Assembly (NCBI GenBank): GCA_021018995.1
Contig: CM037596.1
Coordinates: forward strand, 90,651,184 to 90,715,183
Direction of reading: 5' to 3'
Origin: Chloranthus sessilifolius
Lineage: Eukaryota > Streptophyta > Magnoliopsida > Chloranthales > Chloranthaceae
Length of the DNA stretch: 64,000 nucleotides
Position numbers and translations under genes: made by a program. This document shows positions 22,703-34,050 of the stretch, one piece after another. The notes under the pieces were generated by a model, which was not told the DNA's origin, made no database searches, and worked only from the letters and a program-made list of their open reading frames with translations. Position 1 is the stretch's first letter, and each line of letters starts with the position of its first letter.

Positions 22703-23937
22703 CAATGTAGATAACAAGAACGATGTCGCGGTCGTGGTCCCAAACTTTGTTCTCAAACATATTTTGCACAACAATCACCTGTTCCTAAGAAGTGAAGGTT
22801 AAGTGTGAAAATGCGGGTTTAAATTTGAAGAGCACCTAACCAATTTTGGTTAAATATCGAAGTTAGGCTTCTATTTGATCCGCCCTCCAAGCACCCAACA
22901 CGCGATACAAACGTTGGGTAACTTACATTCGTAGGGAAAATTTGAAAAGCACCTAGCCAAGGGAGCCGATTCCATCCTCCATGGGCGGATGCTCTAAGTG
23001 TCCTCTAAGATGCCGTGTAGCACGGGTGGATGGGTGAGCTTAATATTCAAAAAAGTAGTTTCAAATATGAACTAATCAATGCACCTGTGTTCTAAGTCAT
23101 TTGGTGTTTGCTTTTCAATTGATGACTTTTCCCAATTTTCGAGGTGGTCCGCTTTGCAGGATGGAACCTTTTTCCTCAAGAGAAATAAATAAATTTAAAA
23201 TATTCCCCACGAATATGCTCCATTAGGGCAATATTATCAATTGAAAATTACATGCATATATATGGTCCATGTAATGAGCCCATATTTAATTTCTACACCA
23301 TAATATCGAAATGTCCAATTTCAAACATGCCTTGCCTAAGTTATTCGGCTAATGACCCATTCACCGATTTTTACTTTTACACGCTAAGATGTGCGTACTA
23401 CATACGGTTTGAATGGTGAAGCATAGGAGCAAAATGGGTACCACTCGCAACCATCATAATTGCACCCAAAGTGCCTATCGGACGTCAGTCTCAGTCCATG
23501 GAGAACCGATATGTATTGGCTAATATTGCTATACTATTTCGATATCGACCAATACGGGCCTTTATCGTCAGATATCAATATGGCCCAGATCGATACTGTA
23601 TTAGGCCCTTATCGTCCGATATGATTGCAGTCACACGACCCATATCTTTCATCAATCCCAGTCGTCTAACGTATGCCCATCATCAACTCGTCTTAACAAA
23701 AGAACCGAAATTGAACAGATTTATTTCGGTTCAGTGAACCAAATATGCGTCTGTCCCTAATTCTCACTAAACATCAAACACTAAAATGTTGTTAAATAAT
23801 CTTACACCCTAAAATTATACTTAATTTACTTTTGTGCCACATGGCATGCACATGTATGGCCTAAGATCATTCAGACACAAAAATTGGGATTCTAATTTAA
23901 TTATAAAGCCTCCACAATAAAGTCTAGGGTACTAATA
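22703..23937. other. Intergenic region without a gene; TATCGG-rich block
   Basis: No gene is recognised. A block at about 23475-23640 is rich in 'gatat' and 'tatcg' words ('cgatatgtattgg', 'cgatatcgacc', 'cgatactgtatt'). A similar block lies at 55565-55800. A segment at about 22965-23010 ('gccgattccatcctccatgg') resembles 24556-24600, suggesting another dispersed repeat. Confidence 0.35.
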
Positions 23938-24161
23938 TCCATACATAGGGCCGGCCTTGAGATTTTGGAGGCCCAAGGTGAGTTCCTAAAATGGGACCCC
24001 TCTTTCATATTAATTTAAAAAAAAAAATTAAAATTGCCACAATTTTTTTTTTTGACTAATAAAATAATACTCAACCACGAAAGTGTATATTAAAAAAAAA
24101 TGCAACACAAAAAAGAGAAAGGAAGAATGTTAGAACGTATCCGACGGATCGAGTAACCCAA

Positions 24162-24306
24162 CACTACCAAAAAATGACTATTAGCGGCAGTTTTTTGCTT
24201 TAAAAATTGTTGTTATTAACAAAAAAGCTATTAAGATTATTAGCGGCAGTTTTTTGTTAATAGCGGCAATTTTTGGCTGCCGCTAATAGTTTTATTTTTT
24301 ATAGTG
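24162..24306. mobile_element. CACTA-ended MITE (GCGGCAG family)
   Basis: The ends are CACTACCAAAAAATGAC and the complement of 'gttttattttttatagtg'. The subterminal unit TATTAGCGGCAG appears in both orientations. The flanking triplets are CAA and CAT, an imperfect 3-bp duplication. It is nested in the hAT element. Confidence 0.75.
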
Positions 24307-24514
24307 CATCCAATAACATTTCAACATTTTTTATTATTTTAACTGCCATTAAATCTTTCACTGTCATTTTTTAGCATTTTAACAATCTCAAAAAGCTTTA
24401 AAAATGCATTCATTGTCGAATAGATCAAAATTGATAGGTCATTTGAAAAAAATGAAACTGTAACAAGCCTGAAATCGCTATTTTAACTTATGGTCATTTA
24501 ATAATAAAAATTTG

Positions 24515-24553
<39 letters not shown>

Positions 24554-24678
24554 GGGAACCGGTTTCGTCCTCCATGGAGGAAGCTCAAGCGTCCTCCAAG
24601 ATCTCGTGGAGATCAATGTGGCTTTCAGAATACTATTTGGGTGTGATGGGGAGCATAAGGGAACGACTTAAATTAATC

Positions 24679-24989
24679 ATTGAATCCTTCGAATCATATG
24701 ACGACGGAGACTGTTTTTTCACCCATATATTTCACTTAATAGATCTTTAGATCATGATGCACCTATCAAACAGTCGATTTGTGATTCAACTTGTCATAAA
24801 GCTCAAAAAATGGCCATAAAATCACATTTGAGCGTGATGTATGCCATATGATTCAAGGGCATTTTGGGGGGATTTGTGACACATGATATAAAAAATTGAT
24901 CGTTTGATAGGTGGGTCATGATATGGAATCTATTTTGTGAAAGATAGGTATAAAAAATCATTTCCATCATCTCATTCAAAGGTATCAAT
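24679..24989. mobile_element. Diverged MITE of the TTGACTGC family
   Basis: Inverted ends 'attgaatccttcgaatca' and 'tcattcaaaggtatcaat' plus interior words ('agatcatgatgcacctatca', 'gataggtgggtcatgatat') relate it to the copies at 8268 and 37110. It is nested in the hAT element. Assignment is by shared layout rather than close identity. Confidence 0.5.
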
Positions 24990-25442
24990 AGTTTTCAAGG
25001 GGTCTAGGACGTGGGCGCTTTCGGAGAACACATGAGCGTGTTTTGAGGTACCCTATATATAAAGGATTTAGTCAAACAAATCTGGTTCGGTTAAAATTGG
25101 GCCAGAGAATCTACTGGGTCAGTACATATGGTCGGCCTGCCCCAATGAAGCCAATGACCCGACCAATGACCTGCACCAACCCGATTGAGACCCGATCCAT
25201 GACCCATTAAAGAAAATGTTAATATGTGACCTGAGAAGAGTTGAACCCACAGCCCATTGGAAAAAAAGGAAAGCAACAATTGTCACTTAACCAAATACAC
25301 AATTAGATTGATTCAATGTTGTTATACATTAAAAATTATAAATTATATTAAACAACTATGCTTAAGTTGGGGGCCACAAAAATTTGGGGGCCCGAGGCAG
25401 CCGCCCCTTGGGCCTTGGCCGAGGGCCGGCCCTGTCCATACA

Positions 25443-25953
25443 TATCTTCACCCCATCTCCTCCAATTAATCGCCTTGATTGAGTCGATGGAGATCACCTT
25501 TTATCCTAAACTTCCACACTGGTGAGAATTTGATTACATATGGCACATATCCGGGCCCAAAAAAAACGCTAAAAAAACATGTGCCACGTGATTTTTGGGT
25601 TAGTTTATAGGATTTTTTCCACGTGGAATAAAATTCTGACTTTCGATTATACGCCGAAATTTTAAAGATTCATTTTGTGGAAGATTGGGTCGAACAACTA
25701 TCTTCATCGTCTGCCACAAAGGGATCACAGTGTTCCAGCTGGAGAGGATGGGTGAGATTACAGTTTCATGGGTGTAAATAATGGTACCGCATCAAAGCCA
25801 GCGTATTCCTCACTGCAACCCAACGTATATTGCGCTGCAAGTCTACAACCCATGTGAATAAGCCATTAAAAAGTGGAGAGAAGAGAAAGGAGATGGAACT
25901 TGCACCATTTCTTTGGCAGCAGAAAACTAGTTTGTAGAACCATCGATACCATC
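25443..25953. other. Upstream region of the receptor-kinase pseudogene
   Basis: About 25475-25730 resembles the TTGACTGC-family interior ('gatggagatcacc', 'gtgccacgtgattttt', 'ccacgtggaataaaattctgac'). The remainder, to the ATG at 25954, would be promoter and leader of the pseudogene. No clear TATA box was picked out. Confidence 0.4.
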
Positions 25954-26389
25954 ATGCTTAACCTTCAACCAACCCTTCATCTTCTCTCTCTTCTTCTTCT
26001 CCTCCTCTTTTCACTCTTCTCTTTCAAAACAAGAGTAGAAACTACAGAAGCCAGAGCTCTTGTCAACTGGAAGACCAGCTTAATCACTCTCTCAATTCAT
26101 GGAACCTCACCAACACCAACACCCACACCCTATGCAATTGGACTGGAATAGTGTGCGGCCGACCCCGAAACAGTAGCATCGTCGAGATAAACCTTCCAAA
26201 TTCACTACGTCAAAATGAGGAAAAAACTACTATAGCAGCATAAAATAAACCACTGCTTAATATAGTGGTGCAACATACCACTGTCTAAAATAATGGTTTC
26301 TTAAGTTAAATCAGTCGTCACGTGCGTGTGATGTCATCATCACGTGCAAAACCATCGGGCCTCCCTTGAAATCAATCGGGCCTCCCTAT

Positions 26390-26730
26390 TTTGTTTTTAT
26401 CTCCTAACAAAACACCTCTCTCTCAACTCTTATCATTTTCTCCCTAAAACCTACCCTTCCTCTCCTCTTCCTCTCCCCCGACGATCTCTCTGCTCCTCTC
26501 ACGAGCACCATCGATCTCTCTGGTCCTCTCCCCCGACGATCTCTCTAGATCTCTCTCACAACGATTCTCTGGCGAAATTTCGATAGGGATCTCCACCGTT
26601 TGATTCAACGTCGTCAACTATTTGCGGGGATATTTACGTCTCACAATCGGTGATCGGAGAAATCCTGCGGCGATCGGTAACCTAACCAACCTCAGCGATC
26701 GAACAAGAGCGATATGCAAGAGATCAATCT
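26390..26730 (+). other. CT-rich leader-like segment inside the CACTA element
   Basis: Repeated 'ctctctc' and 'cccccgacgatctctct' words run for about 150 bp, then a region rich in 'cgatcgg' follows. Two CACGTG G-box motifs lie just upstream, at about 26318-26345. Such CT-rich stretches are common in plant 5' leaders, so this may be a captured or native transcription start region. That role is inferred. Confidence 0.35.
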
Positions 26731-28331
26731 GCATTTTTGATTTCATTTTGGTCACTTTCGTCTCTCGATCATCTTTGTTTGGCATTTTGGGATGATTTTG
26801 ACCTAGATCGGGTTTTATTCTTTGATAGAGTCGATCTCGATCTATTATTTGATTTTGGTTTCGTGCTTGATCTGCCTGAATTCAATGTGATTCTATTATA
26901 AGGATTATTTTTTCTGGCATATGCTTGAGATTTGATCGCCTTCAACGATTGCCTCTGGATTTTTAACTTTTGTAAATATAGTTTCATTTTTTTTTGAGTT
27001 TTGATGTAGTTTCTAATGGAGATTATGGTTTCTCAGGGGTTTTTTATCTCCAGCGATTTGGTTTAAAGAAATAGAGGAAATTTGATATGGTTTCTCAGGG
27101 GTACTAGTTTGAGGTGATTTTATTGAGAAGTTTTCGGATTTGATTACCATTTCAATATGTAGGTTTTAGTTGTCTGATTTAATTTCAAGCTTCAATCGAT
27201 TTGAACTCTGAGAAGTTGTTTAATGATCTAAAGAGTTGCAGAAATTATTTATGTTTTTCAGTTGTTAAATTGATGGTTGTAAGGGTAATGGAGAATCTGT
27301 TGTTGGATTGCATATATAATAAATTGCATATATAATAAATTTAGTCAATGCCGTAAAAGCCAATCACATAGCTTACCTGATGGTTACCTGAAAAATTAGT
27401 GGCTTCAGCAGTTATTCTGTACCATAGGTACTAATAATCATCTATGCTGACATAATATGAAGGTCTCTTGGAGCTTATATGCTGACATAATAACTATGCT
27501 TGACCCATTTATGCTATTCTGGGCTGAGCCTGAACCTATATTAAGCCTGATTAATAAGTGAGTTAGGCTTGGTCCTGAATGCAAACCCAATTAATAGTTG
27601 GCCCATTTAAGGCCTGGTCCCAACCCAGACCAGCCCATTGATGCATTCACATCACTACATAAATTTTTGCTCACAAAATATATATCATAACGAAAAATAA
27701 AAAAATAGTACTTGGTTTGGTTCAGTGAGGTTGCAGTTCTGGGTGAACTGACCAAGCCATTTCACTGAATTTATCTTGGTGTATGAACTCAAGCACTTCT
27801 AATGTTTTTTGTCTTGGACTATCCGTGTTTAACTCCTGACTCTAAGATTTGGGGTGTTGGAAATTTAGGGAAACTTCTTCTAATGTTATTGTGGACTAGA
27901 TGTGGTTTTGGATGAACCGAAAGCTTGATGTGCTTAAATGGGTGCCACTCCCTTCCAAACTAAGTCTCATGCATGGCTTAATTGTATTTTTACAGTCATT
28001 GCTGATTGAGTTATATTGTGCAATATCAAGAGAAGCTTTTGACAGCTCACCATCTGCTGCCATCTATTAGAGAATTATCTTAGATGGTATCTACATAAGA
28101 AATTAGGCAAATGCTTCTGTGGTTTGTCTCTATGTTGTGGTTACGTTGGCTTAGGGGAAAACATATGGAAAACTCTCATACTCGATCTGGAAAATTCATA
28201 CTTCCTTGTGATAAAATTTCACTATGGCCATAATATGTCACTCCAAATTTATATAATTGTAGATCTTCTGTTATCCATTTGAGCCTCTATTTGTCTTCTT
28301 CATTGTTTTGAATCTGACTTTCGTCTCACAG

Positions 28332-28445
28332 GATAAGAAGTCATTGAAGTTAGGGCCTGAAGATAACCTGTATGTGGAGGGATTTGCCTTAAATGTTTTC
28401 ACGAAGGCTGATAAGCAAGGCAAGGGCTGGACGGTGACACATTAG
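28332..28445 (+). pseudogene. Captured exon of an LIP5/VTA1-like gene (part 1)
   Basis: After a 'ctcacag' acceptor the frame reads DKKSLKLGPEDNLYVEGFAL then NVFTKADKQ. This matches the N-terminal Vta1/LIP5 domain, which binds ESCRT-III components and activates the SKD1/VPS4 ATPase in multivesicular-body sorting. After KADKQ it departs from the family (expected 'DRAGRAD'), runs GKGWTVTH and stops at 28443-28445. It is a fragment and could not encode a complete domain. The family identification is from memory of plant LIP5 proteins. Confidence 0.75.
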
Positions 28446-28971
28446 CGAAGGGTGACATCAGCAACCGAGGATGAAGTTTGGCGGCAATTTTGTTTTCTTT
28501 TTTGGTGGTAACATTATTTGTTTTTAACTTTCTTTTTAATTCTTTTTTTGGCTCATGTTTTTTACTCGGTAGGTCAATTTCGAACTTAGTAGGGTGCTGC
28601 TCTCTTTGGAATCTTGCTCTTGCTTCTGGATATCAAATTGCTCATAGTACCAACTACTATTATCATGATTTCATCTGGATGCCCTCCCTCTGATTTTGTC
28701 TCTGCATGCAATTTTGTCATTGTTGGTCTTGAAGGTTGTACAAATCTATGATCTATATACATACTCATATAATAATTTATGCTATTATCTATTTAATATA
28801 TGTGCATATTTTAATCTTTAAATAGTATTATATAGAGGTTCCCAAGCATTCGCGCTTCCTAAGTTTTTAAAAGTTATGTGCCCTCCCGCACCTTTTAAAT
28901 CTTCGCTTGCTCTTGCTCTGTTTGTGCGGCTAAGACTTTAATTGAAACATGCTAGATTTCTTTTGTTTTGA

Positions 28972-29271
28972 GTGGAAAGAATGTTGATTGTTGGATATAT
29001 ATTGGCCTTTTGGTTATTGTACTCCTTTGTGGCCTTTGGCAGTGGAGACACTACTTTGGGGATATTGACATTTGTATCATCTTTATACGTGTTCTTATGG
29101 ACACAGAGACTCAAGTCATTGAATAGGTTAAGAGGAAATCTCTCCTCATATTATTTTCCGAGAGATGTGAGCTCTTTGGATGAACGAGATCGCATGATGT
29201 CTTCTCTTGATGATAGAGAAAGAGTGATATTGCCAATGATTTGGCCAAATAGGAAGTATCCCTTCTTTTGA
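28972..29271 (+). CDS. Hypothetical 99-residue ORF inside the CACTA element
   Basis: It has an intact ATG-to-stop frame with two likely membrane segments ('MLIVGYILAFWLLYSFVAFG' at residues 4-23 and 'LGILTFVSSLYVFLWT' at about 29-44). A charged tail follows, with a repeated 'SLDERDR'/'SLDDRER' motif. No family was recognised. It lies between the two LIP5-like exons, so it could be a captured fragment, intron sequence that is open by chance, or a real small protein. No ribosomal or splice context supports expression. Confidence 0.3.
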   Translation: MERMLIVGYILAFWLLYSFVAFGSGDTTLGILTFVSSLYVFLWTQRLKSLNRLRGNLSSYYFPRDVSSLDERDRMMSSLDDRERVILPMIWPNRKYPFF

Positions 29272-30063
29272 TTAGTGTTTGGTACAAAATTCTTTCATAT
29301 GGGTAGGCTTGTTTTGTTTTATATCATTGTATTTGGAATAATCCGTAGATAGTGGGATTATGCCACTGCATATAATAGCTTTGCTACTTCAATAAAAGAA
29401 TTCTGCTGAATTTTTTTGTAGATAGTGGGACTGTGCCACTGTGCGTGTAATACGTTCCGTTTTTTGTAAGCAACTTACATCACCTCTCTAATCCATATTA
29501 ATTCTCTTGTCCATTTGAGCGTCATATGATACTTTGTACAAATTTCTTCATGTTGGAGGAGGTTTGGGTTCATAAACAGGGCACATACTCATATAATACC
29601 TTCAAATTTGTTTTGAATCTTCAAACCATAACGCAAGGACATTTCCTCTTTCATGGTTATCATCTCAAGTTGTTACTTTAGTACCGGATTGCCAGATTTA
29701 CATGATTACTAGTGGTCAGAGATAGTATGCTGCAATATTTTTTACTTAACTCAAAATAGATTACAGCAGCCTTCTCTTCTTTTGAGAAAGCTGTTTTTTT
29801 TAATCCGTAACAAAAGAAATGCATTAAAAGAGCAAAGGAAATACTGCAAGGCACACAAACAGTAGCGAGGAGCTGCCAAAGAAACCCAAAGACCTCACAC
29901 ACTCAACCCCGCTCCTAAAAAACACGCCCGAAACCAAAACTGAGCTGTCTTCCTCCCGTGAAAAGATTAAAGGTTTAAATGCAGGTTATCCCGTGAGAAT
30001 GTTTTTGATTCAATCACTTTCTTGGTATTTGACTTATTTATGATACCCTTTTTTCTCTGACAG

Positions 30064-30189
30064 ATTGAGCAGAAACAGAAGTATTCTGCTTGGAAAGCTG
30101 CAGACATAAGGAAAGCCTTGAAGGAAGGACGGAGGCCAGAGCCAGGGCCCCCTGGTGGCGATAAAGATTCAGTGAAGATTATATACTGA
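30064..30189 (+). pseudogene. Captured exon of an LIP5/VTA1-like gene (part 2)
   Basis: After a 'ctctgacag' acceptor the frame reads IEQKQKYSAWKAADIRKALK then EGRRPEPGPPGGDKDS. This is the conserved end of the Vta1/LIP5 N-terminal domain that follows 'PPD' in plant proteins. It ends at a stop at 30187-30189. The intervening 'AKTFYAASIFFEIL' part of the domain was not found between 28445 and 30064, so the captured copy is incomplete. Same strand and order as the first fragment. Confidence 0.75.
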
Positions 30190-33170
30190 TGAATCGATAT
30201 TCTTGGGTGCAATTTCATCTAAAAGTAGATCTCGTCACATCTTTAAGATTGGAGTTCTTGAGTAAGTTCATTTATGTATGGTTTCTATTTTGGATTAGGA
30301 TTACTTTTTTTCTCTATGTTTTTTTTAATTTGATGAGTTGGTGGTTTCAGTGAAGTATTTTTTCTGTCAAATATGTGTTTTGTTTTGTTTTGATTTTTGA
30401 TGATTTGAATATTAAAACTATGAATGGTCCTCTTGAATGTGAATCATTCGTCATTTTTCAAACACACCTAATTCAGAAAAATATAGGGAATGGCTATAGA
30501 CACACTGGCATGCCCTTTCTTTCAAATGATCCATAGTAAAAAGATTATATTGAATAAAAGGTATCTCAATATAAGAAATCGGGAAAATGAGGTCCTAAGC
30601 ACGGCCACCGACTGAAAGAGGCCACCCAGGTAGTGAGCTTGTTTGGATTAGCTCTTATAAGGCGAAGCCTCTGTCGAGGCAGATAAAATCTGCTCTACCA
30701 TAGAGCAAACAGAGAGTGATGAGCCAACCTCGCACATAGTATGATCCCATTCTGGGTTGCCTCAAGAGCCCACGGCCCAGAATACTTAGTCATTTCTTCC
30801 TAGCAAAATCGTCCACCATACCACAATCGGCACAAGTATAGCAAAAACCTTGTCTTTAAGGTCCACACCTCCCACGCAACGCAAATGCCGCAAGATTCGA
30901 AGAAAAAATTACAGCAAACACTGGATAATCAAAATTAAGCAACTTGTAAACTCTATTGTTTATATCTGCCTGTTAAAAGGGGGACATTTTCTTCTCACTT
31001 AAAGTGTCCAAAACCCTTTCACTTGTAAGTAGAAAGAACAAGGTTCTGAAGGTATGCGTGTGTGTATGCTAGTGATGGACATTTGCATGGAGTTATACAA
31101 TGTTTCCCTACAGATTTCATGAGATGCAGAATTAGGCCTGTCTGCCAAATTACAAATCTCATTATTTATGAGTGAGTGCTGGAGCTATTGTTAATTGGAG
31201 GAGCAGTCAACTGTTATCTGTTTCAATGTAGAGAGCAATTTAGGAACCACTTGTCAAAAAAAAAATTCCTATAAATATAACTTTATTTATTAATTAATTT
31301 ATTTATCTGATTACCAAACTTGCATATCTTCAGGATAAATGGTTCATGATGACTCCAGTTTTAGGCCATATGACACTTTTTGTGCAGTCCCAAGTCATCA
31401 AAATGGTAACTCACATTGGGAGTGGGGGAATTGAACTGTCCTATCTTATGGACTCTAATCTAGTTGGTTGTGCTTACTTTTTTAATAGTCGATATTGAAA
31501 TCCACCGATCAGATGGTTCCAATCTTGTCATAGGCTTGACTCTTTGGTTGAGACATGTGCCAATGATAGGCTGCTTGTTAGACCTCTTGAAATGATCGAA
31601 GATAAATCATCAAGTGGCAACAAAGTGGGCTGCCATGGCCTTATCTGTGTACATGCAGACACTAAATTGGATCTTTTATTGGGCTGGTTCTTTTATTTAT
31701 TTATTTATTTATTTTTTCATTTTGATAATTGGAGCTTCCTGTTACAGGTTCTAGGTGGAATTGGGATGTTGGAGTAATGGTACAAATCCCATCTTCTTTC
31801 TTTCAGCTCTCAGTTCTTTTCCTTGTTTTACTAGAAGCAATCCTGGGTTCCCCTTTAAATGGTTTAACTCTTTGCTACTGTGGAATCTGTGTAATAAGAA
31901 GCAAGGAACTTCACAAAGATTACAGAAATGTGACAAAGATTACATAAACCAGTTACTTTGACAAAGAAATGTAAACGTGATCCTAGGCATACGTGTACTT
32001 GTATCTGAGCTCGACAATTCTCACCCTAGTTTGCAAGATTACATGTGTTCTTGTTCAAGGTAACTTGTGTTGTCATTACTGTACTTGATGTCAATACCGA
32101 TTACTGAAATGATCGGTGGGCTTTGAGGCCTCACTGATGTCTTTCTGAATTTACATTAATTAAACCACTCAAATCATATAACAAAAAATGATCTACCCAA
32201 CATTCTTATATGGTTGAAGTAAAAGTTTCTTTTGTGTTCTTCTAAGAATGATTTGCTTACTTCTTTTAATATATTCTTCAGATTTTACTTCCTATAAATA
32301 AGTTCTAGTAGTCTCATGCAGGGTTACCTAATTTGCGTAGGTAACCAGTTCATAGTTTGGTTTGCTCTAATTTTCTCAGTATGAGCGAAGCGGCCCACAC
32401 TGTGTGGACTCCTGAAAAAAATTTAGGGACAACTTTTGACATGATTTGGTTTACCTCATTATTGCTGGTTCCAAGCCTACATGAAAGAGGAGTGGGGTTT
32501 AGAATCGGTTGTGTGGGTTCATGATCTTTTCTGTCAATCTCGGGGCATTATTCAATGTCAAGGACTCAACGACTTATAAAATAAACTCTTGTTTAAGCAG
32601 TTGCGTATGTGGCATAGGTCTCTTTTTTGTAGTGAGAAGTCATCAATATCTCGATTTAACTGCTTAATATCATAAATATTTAATTACGTTCTCTTTTTTA
32701 TTTCAGGCAAAACTTTTCGATTTGAAGCCCACCTCAAACGGATCACTAGGGGACGGGGATATTTGGCAGGAGAGGCGAAGCATATATATATATTTTTAAT
32801 TATGAAACTAGGTCATGGGGTCCTTAGATTGTTAACTCTTTTTTTTTTTTGGAATAAAAGGATTGAGCATGTAAAGTTTAAAATATTTGATTGATTTGAA
32901 AGGTTGGATCATAGGTTGAAATGCAATATTTTGTTTGAATAAAAGAATTTGGCATCTATTTTATTTATGGATGTGCTTGAATATGAGATTAATAGCTTTT
33001 TTTCTTTATATAATTTTTTTGAAAGCATTAAAAATTACATTAAAAAAAAGTATTACAAAAAGCATAAAAAATATTGCATTAAAAAAAAGCATAAAAAAAT
33101 TATTATTTTAAAAAAATTTGCATAAAAAATTGCCGACGTAATTTTTTTTAAAAAAAAATTTTGTATAAAA

Positions 33171-33321
33171 AAGCCACTGCCCTAAACAGTTGTAAAAAAA
33201 GGAGTGGTTTTATTTTACTACTATACAAGACAGTGGTTTATGAACTTCATAAACCACTGTCTTGTATAGTGGTAAAAAAAAACTACTCCTTTTTTTACAA
33301 TTGTTTAGGGCAGTGGTTTTT
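33171..33321. repeat. Near-perfect hairpin in the CACTA subterminal region
   Basis: Arms of about 73 bp centre on base 33245 ('tttatgaa c ttcataaa'). They share 'ccactgtcttgtatagtgg', 'actactccttttttt' and 'gggcagtggtttttt' in opposite orientations. Further 'aagacagtgg' units continue to the right terminus. Confidence 0.8.
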
Positions 33322-34050
33322 TGAAAAAAAACCACTGTCCAAGACAGTGATTTTTTGAAAAAACCATTGTTTAAGACAGTGGTTTTTTTGGCTTTTTCAC
33401 GTAGTGATTCTGGTGTCGACGGGAACGCTCGACCAATTTGATTTCTCTCCCTTCCCCAACCTCACTCGCTTGGACGTCAATTCCAACAGTCTTGAGGGAG
33501 CCATCCCATCCGGCATCCCGAACCTCTCTAAGCTCACCTGCTTGGGTCTGAGTAACAATTCTTTTGGTTGGTCCATCCCTATAGAAATTGGACGTCTTTC
33601 GGAGATCCGCCACCTCAACCTCGGCACCAAAAACCTCAATGGCACGATCCCTTACCAACTTAGCAATCTACAAAAGGTACGGCACATAGATGTAGGAGTG
33701 AACACTTGGAATCTCCAGACTTTTCAAATTTCAGGAGCATGCCTTCTCTTAGGTTCCTGGACATGGCAGAGAATAGACTGAGTGGTCCATTACCTTGAGT
33801 CGTTGCTAAATAGTTTAAAGACCATTGAGTATCTCAATCTCACATATAATTTCTTTCAAGGTCCGATACCATCAAGCTTAGCCAACCTTACGAGAGTCAA
33901 AGATCTTCGTCTAGGGGGCAATAATTTCACTGGTGGGATACCTCTAGAGATTGGATTCATCTCGGATCTTCGTTTTCTTTCACTTCGAGATAATCAATTA
34001 GACGGGCCCATTCCTTCTTCTATAGGTCGTTTCCAAAATGCTTCAGAGAC

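Larger units (their letters stand above)
23946..25434. mobile_element. hAT-type nonautonomous element
   Basis: A perfect 8-bp target duplication, TCCATACA, lies at 23938-23945 and 25435-25442. The termini are TAGGGCCGGCC on the left and GGGCCGGCCCTG on the right, matching a CAGGGCCGGCCC terminal repeat. Both 8-bp duplication and CAGGG-type ends are characteristic of hAT elements. There is no transposase. Inside are a CACTA-ended MITE (24162-24306), a (TA)n tract (about 24518-24553) and a TTGACTGC-family-like MITE (24679-24989). Confidence 0.85.
26203..33406. mobile_element. 7.2-kb CACTA element carrying host gene fragments (Pack-CACTA-like)
   Basis: Both ends carry CACTACGT(C/G)AAAA: CACTACGTCAAAATGAGG at 26203 and the complement of 'gctttttcacgtagtg' ending at 33406. 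The flanks are ATT at 26200-26202 and 33407-33409, the 3-bp duplication expected for CACTA. Subterminal regions repeat 'ccactgtctta'/'aagacagtgg' many times, with a long hairpin at the right end. No transposase was found. The interior has a CT-rich leader-like segment and two exon fragments of an LIP5/VTA1-like gene. It lies within an exon of the receptor-kinase pseudogene. This fits a nonautonomous element that captured genes. Confidence 0.85.
25954..34050 (+). pseudogene. LRR receptor-like kinase pseudogene, split by a CACTA element
   Basis: The ATG at 25954 opens a signal peptide (MLNLQPTLHLLSLLLLLLFS..) and the LRR N-terminal cap 'EARALVNWKTSL'. A frameshift near 26090 moves into the frame carrying 'CNWTGIVC' and 'SSIVEINLPN', where the CACTA element begins. 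After it (33407-34050) leucine-rich repeats continue: 'LTRLDVNSNSLEGAIPSGI', 'LTCLGLSNNSFGWSIP', 'IRHLNLGTKNLNGTIPYQL', 'FLSLRDNQLDGPIPSSIG'. There is a 1-nt insertion near 33422, a 1-nt loss near 33705 and stops near 33797. Homology fades at about 34050, before any transmembrane or kinase domain. The family resembles MDIS1-interacting receptor-like kinases. It is dead even without the insertion. Confidence 0.8.

Noticed and set aside
29790..29935. Possible LINE 3' tail on the minus strand inside the CACTA element
   Set aside because: The words ('ctcttttaatgcatttc', 'ttgttac' then an A-rich run) recall LINE tails, but no coding remnant or target duplication supports it.
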